Shown one piece after another: positions 57,330 through 64,000 of a DNA stretch of 64,000 nt. The DNA is taken from positions 1 through 64,000 of IMG/VR virus record IMGVR_UViG_3300027965_000004; one strand, written 5' to 3'. This DNA is from a virus. Numbering within the stretch: position 1 is the stretch's first letter; each line of letters begins with the position of its first letter. The position numbers and the translations under genes are program-made. Under the pieces are notes generated by a model, which worked only from the letters and a program-made list of their open reading frames with translations, had not been told where the DNA came from and made no database searches.

Positions 57330-57536
57330 ATGCAACACACACGACTGGACCGGCTGCACACGGAGTCGGGGGAGTATTTCGAGCACCTGACCGCGGACGG
57401 CGGCCACGCCGGCGGGGCGTCGGCCCGAGAGCTGGCCCAGGCCATACTCGACGCCGGGTGCCCGATGAGGGATGACGACCTGGCTTACGTTCGGGCCGTC
57501 GCCGCCGGCGAGCGGGATGACGACGAGGCCGCGTAA
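57330..57536 (+). CDS. Small hypothetical protein, 68 aa
   Basis: GGGAGGAAGGG before the ATG. Contains HTESGEYFEHLTAD and a helical SARELAQAILDAGCPM segment. Acidic C-terminus. First gene after the operator-controlled promoter. Also open upstream to 57264, but that part overlaps the leader repeat. No family. Confidence 0.5.
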   Translation: MQHTRLDRLHTESGEYFEHLTADGGHAGGASARELAQAILDAGCPMRDDDLAYVRAVAAGERDDDEAA

Positions 57537-57549
57537 GGAGGAGGGGCGG

Positions 57550-57804
57550 ATGAGGCGCCGGAAAGTCTACTACTGCCCTCACTGCCGCACACGACTGCGG
57601 CCATTTTACGCCGTCCGGCTCCGCTGTGAGGGTTGCGGGGCCGTGCTCGAAAGGTCGGCCCGGGATACGTTCCCGTCCGGCGAGGAGTTTCTTCGGGCGG
57701 GGCGATCCCTGCCACGGGTTTTGGCGGACGGGCCGGCGGAAGGGGGGAAACGTCGCCGGGTGATCCGGAAGGGCGAGTTTCCCGGCCAGCACATCGAGGA
57801 TTAG
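57550..57804 (+). CDS. Zinc-ribbon protein, 84 aa
   Basis: GGAGGAGGGG before the ATG. YYCPHCRTRL and LRCEGCGAVL give a zinc ribbon near residues 7-31, then a basic C-terminus (KRRRVIRKGEF). No name. Confidence 0.5.
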   Translation: MRRRKVYYCPHCRTRLRPFYAVRLRCEGCGAVLERSARDTFPSGEEFLRAGRSLPRVLADGPAEGGKRRRVIRKGEFPGQHIED

Positions 57805-57809
57805 GTCGT

Positions 57810-57854
57810 AACCGGGGTCACGGCCCCACAGTGCCGCGGAAGCGGCGGGAGGGG
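57810..57854 (+). repeat. Leader element copy 2 (hybrid of types A and B)
   Basis: ACCGGGGTCACGGCCCCACA is followed by GTGCCGCGGAAGCGGCGGG and AGGGG. It joins the type A stem and the type B stem (GCCGC/GCGGC), before ATG 57858. Confidence 0.75.
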
Positions 57855-57857
57855 AAC

Positions 57858-58016
57858 ATGGATTACAAGGTCGGTGACACCGCCGCCGGTTACGCCGTGT
57901 GGCGGCCAACCGGCGGCTACGCGGAATTCCTCGGCTTGGATGAGGCCGAGGAAGCCGCCCGACTCCTGGAGTCGGGGGAGGCCAGAGAGGAAGACTACGT
58001 GTGGGTTGAGGAGTGA
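57858..58016 (+). CDS. Small acidic hypothetical protein, 52 aa
   Basis: The upstream context is GGGAGGGGAAC. The protein is acidic and helical with DEAEEAARLLESGEAREED. No domain. Confidence 0.45.
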   Translation: MDYKVGDTAAGYAVWRPTGGYAEFLGLDEAEEAARLLESGEAREEDYVWVEE

Positions 58017-58017
58017 T

Positions 58018-58050
58018 AACCGGGGCCGCGGCCCCACAACACGGGAGGAG
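58018..58050 (+). repeat. Leader element copy 3 (type A)
   Basis: AACCGGGGCCGCGGCCCCAC is followed by AACACGGGAGGAG, before ATG 58057 with six bases between. Confidence 0.75.
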
Positions 58051-58056
58051 ATCAAT

Positions 58057-58341
58057 ATGACGGCTATCATCGTTACCAGTCAGTACGGCACCCTCTCCCG
58101 CGGCCGGCATTCGGCCCGGCAGGGCGGGGGCGACTCAGCCCGGTGGGCTGAGAAGAACTCCAAGGGCCAAATCGTTATCACGGAGCCGGGGGTGTGGCTG
58201 CTGCACTGCTCCGACGGCTTCAGCCGGTCGGCCCGGGCCGTCCTCACAGTGGACGAGGACGGCGGCTGGGAGATGACCGGCGACACGAAGCGTTTTGACG
58301 TGATCGAGTCCGGCACGCCGGCCGACGGGATTGGCTCGTGA
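58057..58341 (+). CDS. Hypothetical protein, 94 aa
   Basis: Starts MTAIIVTSQYGTLSRGRHSA. LLHCSDGFSRSARAVLTVDE is a beta-rich core. No family. Next leader follows directly. Confidence 0.45.
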   Translation: MTAIIVTSQYGTLSRGRHSARQGGGDSARWAEKNSKGQIVITEPGVWLLHCSDGFSRSARAVLTVDEDGGWEMTGDTKRFDVIESGTPADGIGS

Positions 58342-58350
58342 GCCGCCGCC

Positions 58351-58379
58351 GTGCCGCGGCCCCACAACACGGGAGGGGA
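58351..58379 (+). repeat. Leader element copy 4 (type A, shortened)
   Basis: GTGCCGCGGCCCCACAACAC followed by GGGAGGGGATG. The left arm of the stem is reduced to GTGCCGCGG. Confidence 0.7.
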
Positions 58380-58381
58380 TG

Positions 58382-58834
58382 ATGAAACTTACCGAGCAGG
58401 TAGCTGTGAGAGAGGGAGAAATGCAGACGATCACCGTTTACCGGACGGTCGCCGAGGCGCGCAACGCGCTGGCTCTGGACACCGGGTTCGACCCGTTCCG
58501 CGTCGGCGGCTGGGGCCGATGCACCCGGGCCAAGCTTGCCGCGGCCGGCTACCCCGTGGACCCGAAGGAGTGGGAACGGCGGCGGCAGGGGCAGCGGGAT
58601 CGGGAGCGACAGGGCAGGTGCCGCGAGTGCGGCGAGCCCGCCAGGGTGCAAACCTTCTGCGACGCTCACGGCGTCGGCAACTGTGGGCGATGCCCCACCG
58701 AGTACACCGGGCTGTGTCCCAGGCACACGCGCTACAGCCGCGAATGCAGCCGTGGCCACCGGTGGACGGCCACCGACGAAGAGGACGCCGCCAACGACCA
58801 CCGGTGCCCGCAGTGCGGCGGGTACTGGGTGTAG
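58382..58834 (+). CDS. Multi-zinc-knuckle protein, 150 aa
   Basis: The second of two ATGs (58379, 58382) is favoured by spacing from GGAGGGG. CRECGEPARVQTFCDAHG (about 80-97), CGRCPTEYTGLCPRH (101-115), CSRGHRW and CPQCGGYW are four Cys/His knuckles. Possible nucleic-acid-binding protein. Confidence 0.5.
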   Translation: MKLTEQVAVREGEMQTITVYRTVAEARNALALDTGFDPFRVGGWGRCTRAKLAAAGYPVDPKEWERRRQGQRDRERQGRCRECGEPARVQTFCDAHGVGNCGRCPTEYTGLCPRHTRYSRECSRGHRWTATDEEDAANDHRCPQCGGYWV

Positions 58835-58847
58835 TTCGGCCAACACA

Positions 58848-58880
58848 CACCGGGGCCGAGGCCCCACGACGGAGGAGTGA
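58848..58880 (+). repeat. Leader element copy 5 (type A)
   Basis: CACCGGGGCCGAGGCCCCAC followed by GACGGAGGAG, before ATG 58885. GGGGCC/GGCCCC stem retained with a GA loop. Confidence 0.75.
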
Positions 58881-58884
58881 GATC

Positions 58885-59184
58885 ATGGCGACACGAGCGG
58901 CGCGCGACGAGGTATACCTCGCCCGCGAAGGTGGGGAGATGCGGCGGTTCGACGTGGTGGATTCGCTGGACGAACGGGAACGCGACATGCTCCGCCGCGG
59001 CGAGGGGTACGCGGCGGTACGATACTCGTCGGACGTGCGGGGCATCTATGGCCGGGAGATCGTCTCCGTGCGCCCGACCCATCGGGGCGCGGCCATCATC
59101 GCCGGCCGGCAATACCAGTTTTACGCCCACGCCGACGTGATCCCCGCCGGCGAATTCGTCGCGGAAGGGACCGACCATGCGTGA
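58885..59184 (+). CDS. Hypothetical protein, 99 aa
   Basis: Compact, beta-rich with VYLAREGGEMRRFDVVDSL, RSSDV-like turns and VRPTHRGAAIIAGRQYQF. No family. Ends overlapping the next gene by eight bases. Confidence 0.45.
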   Translation: MATRAARDEVYLAREGGEMRRFDVVDSLDERERDMLRRGEGYAAVRYSSDVRGIYGREIVSVRPTHRGAAIIAGRQYQFYAHADVIPAGEFVAEGTDHA

Positions 59185-59485
59185 GCCTGTATTCTACCCC
59201 GTCTGGGTCGCGACGGGTGGCCACAAGGTGATCCGCCGCGGCCCCGACGTGGCCACCCCGGGGAAGGCGACCAGCATCATCAAGGAGAAGCTGGCCAAGG
59301 GGTACGCCAGCCTGGGCGTGGTGGTGGAGGTCGAGGGCGACGGCTCACGGCGGGTCCTGGAGACGTACATCTTTCCGCCGGCGGCGCAGAAAGTCGTCCG
59401 GCATTACGAGGACATCTTGGATAGCTTGGAGGAGCCCCAAGAGGCTCCCGAAGGGAGAGGAAAAAATGGGAACCTATACGATTGA
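59177..59485 (+). CDS. Hypothetical protein, 102 aa
   Basis: GGAAGGG before the ATG. VRHYEDILDSLEEPQEAPEG at the end is acidic and helical. TPGKATSIIKEKLAKGYASL is a helix-rich middle. No family. Coupled on both sides by overlap. Confidence 0.45.
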   Translation: MREPVFYPVWVATGGHKVIRRGPDVATPGKATSIIKEKLAKGYASLGVVVEVEGDGSRRVLETYIFPPAAQKVVRHYEDILDSLEEPQEAPEGRGKNGNLYD

Positions 59486-59687
59486 TCTAGTCCACACCGT
59501 GGACGGTCAGCATGTGTTGACGGCCTACGACGCCGACGGGCCGGCGTACTCGCTGGTGGGCGGCGAACTCGCCGAGCCGGAGGACGGCGAGCGGCTGGAA
59601 AGCCTGGACGAGGTCCGGTGCGACCTCGCCGGGCTGCGTGCCCGGATGCGCGAGCTGCTGTCAGACGGTATCGTTATCGAGGACTGA
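59466..59687 (+). CDS. Hypothetical protein, 73 aa
   Basis: GGGAGAGG before the ATG. HTVDGQHVLTAYDADGPAYS is a beta hairpin and LDEVRCDLAGLRARMRELLS is a helix. No family. It overlaps its neighbour by 20 bases. Confidence 0.45.
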   Translation: MGTYTIDLVHTVDGQHVLTAYDADGPAYSLVGGELAEPEDGERLESLDEVRCDLAGLRARMRELLSDGIVIED

Positions 59688-59708
59688 CCACAGTGGAGCG
59701 CTTAGCAC

Positions 59709-59736
59709 CACAGTGCCGCTTGCGCGGCGGGAGGGG
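59709..59736 (+). repeat. Leader element copy 6 (type B)
   Basis: CACAGTGCCGCTTGCGCGGC followed by GGGAGGGG, then tandem ATGs at 59737 and 59740. GCCGC/GCGGC stem instead of the GGGGCC stem. Confidence 0.7.
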
Positions 59737-59739
59737 ATG

Positions 59740-60198
59740 ATGGCGACGCAATTCGTGTCGATTAATGGAAGAACGAACTGGATGGACCTCGCCACACAGG
59801 AGTGTATCGCGGCCGGCATCGAGTTCCAGAGTCTTCGGTGGCAGTGGGTCGTTTCGAAGAGAAACGACGCTGATGGCGTCATTCTGGGGGCGAATCGACG
59901 GGCTAATGAAGTCGGGCGACTACGCTCGGCCGGCAAAATTAGTCGAGCTGAAATGCGCGCCGAGTTCGCAGCGTGCGAAGCCATGATTCGCGCCGAAATT
60001 CGGAGGCGAATCGCCGACGCCGCGGCTTTTGAAGCCGCCAGAGGCGCCGGTTTTGGCGCCTCTGGAAAAGGCGCAGCTCGAAGGGACTTCGATCGCGGTG
60101 AAACGGAGCGGTGTATCGTGGATAGCTATTGGGGGGAAGGAGCCTACGATAGCGAATTCACCACAGACGCGATGATCGATCAGGCGATGGGGGGTTAA
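59740..60198 (+). CDS. Hypothetical helical protein, 152 aa
   Basis: SLRWQWVVSKRNDADGVILG and an alternating Ala/Glu/Arg helix (ISRAEMRAEFAACEAMIRAE). Ends DQAMGG. No family. It may be a nucleic-acid-associated structural protein. AT is higher here than in the rest. Confidence 0.45.
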   Translation: MATQFVSINGRTNWMDLATQECIAAGIEFQSLRWQWVVSKRNDADGVILGANRRANEVGRLRSAGKISRAEMRAEFAACEAMIRAEIRRRIADAAAFEAARGAGFGASGKGAARRDFDRGETERCIVDSYWGEGAYDSEFTTDAMIDQAMGG

Positions 60199-60200
60199 AC

Positions 60201-60404
60201 ATGCCACGCACGAGCAGAGGTATCCATCGCCTGATCGGTGCCCGCCAGTCCCGCACCATCCCGCGCGGCACGAAATGCCATTTCTGCCAGCGCGCGGCCA
60301 CGCACCGAATCTGGGGTGCGCTCCAGGGTGGCTTCGTGTGCGCGGAACATGCGGAGCAAGGAAAGAAACTGGGATATGAGATCGTCCAGGGTGAGATTCG
60401 ATAA
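60201..60404 (+). CDS. Small zinc-binding protein, 67 aa
   Basis: CHFCQRAATHRIWG and CAEHAEQGKK form a Cys2/Cys-His knuckle. Starts two bases after the previous stop. Basic N-terminus. Confidence 0.45.
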   Translation: MPRTSRGIHRLIGARQSRTIPRGTKCHFCQRAATHRIWGALQGGFVCAEHAEQGKKLGYEIVQGEIR

Positions 60405-60410
60405 CCAGCG

Positions 60411-60432
60411 GCCGCTTCTGCGGCGGGAGGGG
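60411..60432 (+). repeat. Leader element copy 7 (type B)
   Basis: AACCAGCGGCCGCTTCTGCGG followed by CGGGAGGGG, before tandem ATGs at 60433 and 60436. Confidence 0.7.
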
Positions 60433-60435
60433 ATG

Positions 60436-60660
60436 ATGGGTCTAAAATTCACGCCGTCCTCAGATGGTGTTGACCGGGCATCGGTCCGTATCACCATCCG
60501 CTTAACTGCGGACGAGATCCGCGAATTGAAGCGTCAGGCCAAAGAACACGGCTCCGACTGGCGCGCCCGCGTGCAGGGATTGGCCGCGCTCGGCATCGAG
60601 GAGGCGCTAATTGCTGAGGGGGGCGAGCTAGAACAGCACTACGGCCGTGGTGGCGGCTGA
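60436..60660 (+). CDS. Ribbon-helix-helix-type protein, 74 aa
   Basis: VRITIRLTADEIRELKRQAK is a beta strand then a helix, followed by a second helix (WRARVQGLAALGIEEALIAE), typical of ribbon-helix-helix regulators. Last gene of the array before the attachment region. Confidence 0.5.
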   Translation: MGLKFTPSSDGVDRASVRITIRLTADEIRELKRQAKEHGSDWRARVQGLAALGIEEALIAEGGELEQHYGRGGG

Positions 60661-61088
60661 GGATAGCCGCATCTGGGACACCGGGGAGTCCTGCGGCGTG
60701 GCGGGCCGGGGACTACCCGGAACTACCCACGAACCCCCCTGGCGGCTGATAAAATCTCGCAACGGCGCAAAGTTGGCGGGTAGGGCAACCTCGGAGGACC
60801 TGTGCCGGAACATCCGGAACGATCAGGGTTTAGCGGGGGTCTGGAGAGCAAGTTTGCTCTGCACGCCGCCGGCCGACTTTGCTAAGATGGCCCGGCGCTA
60901 CTCATTTTCCCCGCGCCCGCTTCGGGCGCCGAACTCATTCACAAAACCCAACTTGCGACCAATCAGGCGGCCGTGTCCGGCCCGCGCCGGACTATATTCA
61001 TGGGTAGTTCTACCCACGAATCCGTCTTGCCGGGCCGGCCCGGGGCGGGTAAGATCTGCCGGCATCACGCGCCAGGGAGGGCCCGAAC
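60661..61088. other. Non-coding region upstream of the integrase with clustered repeats
   Basis: A 428-bp gap. CTACCCACGAA occurs at 60723-60733 and 61010-61020, with ACTACCC also at about 60712, GGGTAG at 60778, and a perfect palindrome TGGGTAG-TT-CTACCCA at 61001-61016. This may be attP or arm-site DNA. A promoter ends at 61055. An ORF at 60647-61201 crosses the region but has no ribosome-binding site. Confidence 0.5.
61027..61055 (+). promoter_or_regulatory. Integrase promoter
   Basis: TTGCCG at 61027-61032, 17-bp GC-rich spacer and TAAGAT at 61050-61055, with a leader of about 25 bases to ATG 61089 and a GGGAGGG site. Confidence 0.6.
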
Positions 61089-62420
61089 ATGCCGCGCAAG
61101 CGTTCCGGGGATATTCCACCGTTAAAGCCTCACAAGAGCGGGCAGGGCCGAGTGCGCTTCCGCGAGCCGTTCCGGGGCAAGACCGACCATTACCTGGGTA
61201 AGTGGGGCACGCGCGCGGAGCAGCCCGAGACCTGGGCCGCCTACGACCGCCTGATCCGCGAGTGGCTGGCCGCCTCGCGCGGCACCCTGCCGGCCGCCCC
61301 CGCCCCGGGGCGCGTGAGCGTCAACCAGGTGCTGGCCCGGCACTGGCTCTACGTCACCAGCCGGCAGTCGCCCTACTGGAAGCTGGGCCGGCCGACCAGC
61401 CAGGTCGACCGCATCCGCCGCGCCCACGAGGAACTGTCGCGCCGCTTCGGCACGGTCCCCGCGGAGGAGATCGGCCCCAAGTCGCTCAAGGCGCTCCGCG
61501 CCGAACTGGTCATCCGGGAACACGACTGTCCGCGCTGCCGCGGGGCCGGGCAGATCACACTCCGGCGTCCGCCCGGCCGGCCGCGCAAGGGCACCCCGGC
61601 ACGCCGGGCGGTCTGCCCTTCCTGCGCCGGGGCCGGGCGCAAACGCTGGAGTACGCGCTACGTCAACTGCCTCGTCGGCTGTCTCAAGACCGCCTTCGCC
61701 TGGGCCGCCGAGGAAGAGCTCATCCCGGGCGCCGTGGCGATGGGCCTGCGCGTCGTCAAGAACCTGCCCATGAGTCACCAGGAACGGCACCGCGTCAAAC
61801 CCGTGCCCTGGGAGCAGGTCGAAGCCACGATCGCCCAGGCGCACCCCATCCTCCGGGACATGATCCTGGTCCAGTACTTGGCCGACATGCGGCCGCTGGA
61901 GGTCTGCGCCTTAAAACCCCGGCTGATCCTCGTGGACGGGCAGGTCACCGGCGGGCCGTGCTTCCCCGGCCTGTGGGTCTACGAGGCCGATGAGCAGGGG
62001 AACAAGCTGCACCACAAGGGCAAGCCGCGCGTGGTGCTGTTCGGGGCCAAGGCGCAGGCGGTCCTGGAGCCCTACCTGAAAAGCCGCGGCCCCGACGATT
62101 ACCTGTTCAGCCCCGCGGAGGCCCGCGCCGCCTGGATGCGCGCCGCCGGCCGCAAGGTCGAGCCGCCCGCCGACCGCGCGCCCGGGCCCTACTACACGAC
62201 GGCGGCGTACCGGGCGGCCATCCACAACGCCTGCGCCCGCGCCGGCGTGCCGCCCTGGAACCCCAACCAGCTCCGCCACCTGCGCAACACCGAACTGCGC
62301 AAACAGTTCGGGCTGCCGGTGGCCTCCAGCCTGTCCGGCCACGAGTCCCTCGAAACCACGCTGATCTACGCGGAGGAGGACCTGGAGGCGGCCGCCGAGG
62401 CGGTGCGGCGGATCGGCTGA
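61089..62420 (+). CDS. int: Tyrosine integrase with zinc-finger insertion
   Basis: The 443-residue protein has an N-terminal arm domain (residues 1-60) and a core-binding domain from 75 to 225. The latter is split by a DnaJ-like CPRCRGAG (147-154) and CPSCAGAG (176-183) insertion, as I recall for planctomycete integrases. Catalytic residues are Arg268 (RPLEV), Lys312 region (HHKGKPR), Arg396 (NQLRHL), His418 (SGHES) and Tyr427. The residue expected to be His before Arg396 is Asn393. It likely drives integration at the host attachment site next to it. Confidence 0.82.
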   Translation: MPRKRSGDIPPLKPHKSGQGRVRFREPFRGKTDHYLGKWGTRAEQPETWAAYDRLIREWLAASRGTLPAAPAPGRVSVNQVLARHWLYVTSRQSPYWKLGRPTSQVDRIRRAHEELSRRFGTVPAEEIGPKSLKALRAELVIREHDCPRCRGAGQITLRRPPGRPRKGTPARRAVCPSCAGAGRKRWSTRYVNCLVGCLKTAFAWAAEEELIPGAVAMGLRVVKNLPMSHQERHRVKPVPWEQVEATIAQAHPILRDMILVQYLADMRPLEVCALKPRLILVDGQVTGGPCFPGLWVYEADEQGNKLHHKGKPRVVLFGAKAQAVLEPYLKSRGPDDYLFSPAEARAAWMRAAGRKVEPPADRAPGPYYTTAAYRAAIHNACARAGVPPWNPNQLRHLRNTELRKQFGLPVASSLSGHESLETTLIYAEEDLEAAAEAVRRIG

Positions 62421-62543
62421 TCCGGGTCCATTGCTGAGAGAATAATGAAAGATCGTGGCGGGGGTAAGAAATCCGGGCAACTTCATCTTGCTTTTTCCGA
62501 TGAAAACAGTCAGACTCTCGGCTGTTCAATCGGGAAAAATCAA

Positions 62544-62573
62544 AAGGGTGGCCCCCAACTTCGGGCCACCCTT
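62544..62573. terminator. 11-bp stem terminator after the integrase
   Basis: AAGGGTGGCCC (62544-62554) pairs with GGGCCACCCTT (62563-62573). The T-rich tail is on the minus-strand side (reads TTTGATTTTT), so it ends leftward transcripts better than rightward ones. Confidence 0.65.
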
Positions 62574-62647
62574 AGCCCTCCCCTGGACGGTTCCGGATGA
62601 ACCGATCCGCTCCAGACCGGCGCGGGTAATCCGCCCCGCGCCGGGGG

Positions 62648-62669
62648 CAGAAATCATTGTCGATTTCTG
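62648..62669. promoter_or_regulatory. Perfect 8-bp operator-like palindrome
   Basis: CAGAAATC (62648-62655), ATTGTC, GATTTCTG (62662-62669) lies just before the ATG at 62681. Exact dyads of this length are typical of dimeric repressors. Confidence 0.5.
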
Positions 62670-62680
62670 TAGGGTAGCCC

Positions 62681-63169
62681 ATGCCCGACTTACCGGCCCC
62701 CGCCAGCGGCGAACCCGACTGGCTCGCCAACGCGCGCGACCTGGTGACTCGCTTTACTGGCCACCGCAAGGTGCCGGTGAAACTGACCATCCATCACGTC
62801 CCCGGCCAAGAGTTGCGCGTCAGCGTGTCCGTGGGCCTGGACGGGGGCGGCCTCGACCCGCCGGCCGGCGCCGGGGTTTACGGCACCAGCCCTTTCGAGG
62901 AACAGGTTATCCGCCTGTTCCTGGAGCAATCCGGCCCGCTCGACGAGATCCGCGAGGCCCTGGAAGACCCCGAAGCCGACGAATTTCACAGCTGCATCCT
63001 CCAGGGAAAAACCATCGCCAAGCATCTCGGGATGCCGCGGCCCGATGGCACACTGCGCGCGCTGCTGCACAATATGTGCGAACGCCGGCCGCCGCTCCTG
63101 CGCTCCAGCCATTTGGGTTACCAACTCGTCATATCGAAAAGCCGCCTGAAAACTCTCTTGGAAGGGTGA
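62681..63169 (+). CDS. Hypothetical regulator-like protein, 162 aa
   Basis: GTAGGG stands before the ATG. LTIHHVPGQELRVSVSVGLD is a beta-rich block, and the C-terminal FEEQVIRLFLEQSGPLDEIR and HLGMPRPDGTLRALLHNMCE fit a winged helix. It may be the repressor that uses the palindrome beside its start. Confidence 0.5.
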   Translation: MPDLPAPASGEPDWLANARDLVTRFTGHRKVPVKLTIHHVPGQELRVSVSVGLDGGGLDPPAGAGVYGTSPFEEQVIRLFLEQSGPLDEIREALEDPEADEFHSCILQGKTIAKHLGMPRPDGTLRALLHNMCERRPPLLRSSHLGYQLVISKSRLKTLLEG

Positions 63170-63283
63170 CACGGGGCTGTCGTAAACCCAAGGGGGGGGC
63201 GTTACGTCAAACCCCGGCTGGTGTTACGGCACGGGGCGCTACGACCGAAAAGTATTGCAATCCGACAACCCGCCGTGGCAGAA

Positions 63284-63307
63284 TTCCGTGCGTCCTCTCG
63301 CACGGAA
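63284..63307. promoter_or_regulatory. Perfect 9-bp inverted repeat before the DUF1580 gene
   Basis: TTCCGTGCG (63284-63292), TCCTCT, CGCACGGAA (63299-63307). It has no T-tract, so it is an operator or leader hairpin. The 196-bp gap between 63170 and 63365 shows little else. Confidence 0.5.
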
Positions 63308-63365
63308 AGCACATCGACGCACGAACCCGAAGGAACATCTAGTAGGCGCGGTCAGGAGGGGAACG

Positions 63366-63725
63366 ATGATCGACCTCGACAGGGAAACCCTGCTCACCCC
63401 GGCCCAGGCGGTCCGCTACGTGCCCACCCGGCGCGGCGGGCGGAAGGTGTCGCGCATCACCGTCTGGAAGTGGATGGTCCACGGACACCGCGGCGTGTAC
63501 CTCGACGGCCTGAAGCAGCCCGGGGGGTGGATGACGAGCAAGGAGGCGCTCCAGCGCTTTTTCGCGGCGCTGGCGGAAGCGGAACGCGAGCGGAAAAGGC
63601 CGCGGGAACGGGCCATGGCCGGGGCAGTCGCCGCACCCGCCCCGATCGCGCTGGCGGCGGAAGAGGCGTGGGCTCAGACGGTGCTGGAGGGGGCCAAGAA
63701 CTGGAGGCGGGCGCAAAAGGGGTAA
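63366..63725 (+). CDS. DUF1580-like helix-turn-helix protein
   Basis: GGAGGGGAACG before the ATG. DRETLLTPAQAVRYVPTRRG, VSRITVWKWMVHGHRGVYLD and GWMTSKEALQRFFAALAEAE form the DUF1580 layout, an excisionase-like DNA-binding family I associate with planctomycetes. Probably controls excision or lysogeny with the integrase. Confidence 0.72.
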   Translation: MIDLDRETLLTPAQAVRYVPTRRGGRKVSRITVWKWMVHGHRGVYLDGLKQPGGWMTSKEALQRFFAALAEAERERKRPRERAMAGAVAAPAPIALAAEEAWAQTVLEGAKNWRRAQKG

Positions 63726-63732
63726 ATCCCCC

Positions 63733-63954
63733 TTAATCATCCGAATCTTCGCCGCGTATCTTCCGGCCCCGCCCTTCATACTCGGCGAGGTTTTCCAAGA
63801 GCATCATCCGGAGGAAGTTGCTCACATCGAGGCCCAGGGACTCGGCGGCCCCCTCCACGCGCCGGGCGATGGCCTGGGAGACCTTGAACGCCAGTTGCTT
63901 TTGGGGTTCGGTTTGATCGGTTTTCTTTTTGCCGCGCGGCATTACGGTTTTCAT
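63733..63954 (-). CDS. Ribbon-helix-helix protein, 73 aa, minus strand
   Basis: Minus strand. Basic N-terminus (PRGKKKTDQTEPQKQLAFKV), then IARRVEGAAESLGLDVSNFL and MMLLENLAEYEG, a ribbon-helix-helix. It faces the DUF1580 gene end to end. Regulator, possibly of its own promoter to the right of the window. Confidence 0.55.
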   Translation of the reverse strand: MKTVMPRGKKKTDQTEPQKQLAFKVSQAIARRVEGAAESLGLDVSNFLRMMLLENLAEYEGRGRKIRGEDSDD

Positions 63955-64000
63955 CCCGGCCCGTCCTTTTTGGTCAACCCACGGTGAAGAGGATAACTCA

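Noticed and set aside
60647-61201. ORF of 184 residues crossing the region upstream of the integrase
   Set aside because: It has no ribosome-binding site, overlaps the integrase promoter and start, and its sequence shows no domain.
60700-63400. tRNA gene or fragment as attachment site
   Set aside because: I looked for a cloverleaf near the integrase on both strands and found no convincing acceptor and T-arm pair.
1-64000. Mu-like transposable phage
   Set aside because: Portal, head and neck genes are Mu-like, but no DDE transposase or MuB-like ATPase was seen; TerS/TerL and tyrosine integrases point to cos or headful packaging with site-specific integration.

Overview
The window is high-GC phage-type DNA, either a temperate phage or an integrated prophage. 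The likely host is a planctomycete, probably Gemmata-like. This inference rests on a DUF1580-type helix-turn-helix protein near the right end, a PilV-like pseudopilin, a zinc-ribbon/membrane protein of planctomycete type, and a tyrosine integrase with an internal zinc-finger insertion. Almost everything is on the + strand in tightly overlapping units (ATGA, GTGA and TAATG junctions). I saw no rRNA, tRNA or CRISPR array.

Layout. 0-15.5 kb is an early/replication and DNA-modification region. It starts with the end of a repeat protein running off the left edge, then a DpdA/TGT-like base-exchange enzyme, a replication initiator carrying an iteron array inside its gene, a G39P-like helicase loader, a VRR-NUC nuclease, three DNA methyltransferases (N4-type, C5-type, N6-type), a cupin, a DUF5131 protein, a HerA/FtsK-like ATPase, a predicted Acb2/Tad1-type cyclic-nucleotide sponge (anti-CBASS/anti-Thoeris) and a short tyrosine recombinase. 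15.5-17.7 kb is packaging (TerS, TerL). 17.7-18.7 kb is a gene on the opposite strand. 18.8-31 kb is the head: DUF935 portal, minor head protein, C39-like peptidase, beta-helix spike, protease/scaffold, decoration and major capsid. 31-45 kb is a long-tail module without a sheath (siphovirus-like), with a canonical A AAA AAC frameshift site in the tail-chaperone pair, a tape measure and tip/fibre proteins. 45.3-47 kb holds two minus-strand, host-like genes. 47.4-50.7 kb is a membrane-protein and peptidase cluster that looks like lysis. 50.9-56.4 kb has a sigma factor, small regulators and a heparinase II/III-like lyase. 56.5-57.3 kb is an AT-richer island with an RHH protein, an HNH protein and two near-consensus promoters. 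57.3-60.7 kb is an array of small unknown genes, most preceded by a repeated leader element. 60.7-64 kb has a probable attachment/regulatory region, the integrase, DUF1580 and RHH genes.

Together the genes suggest a phage that protects its DNA chemically (one predicted deazaguanine exchange plus three methylations), sequesters host cyclic-nucleotide alarm signals, and brings its own sigma factor. A set of recurrent promoters with an invariant 18-bp spacer precedes the head, tail and late genes, and two of them appear to give leaderless messages. Starts were reassigned from overlaps, Shine-Dalgarno sites and promoter positions. All functional names are judged from sequence alone, without database searches.
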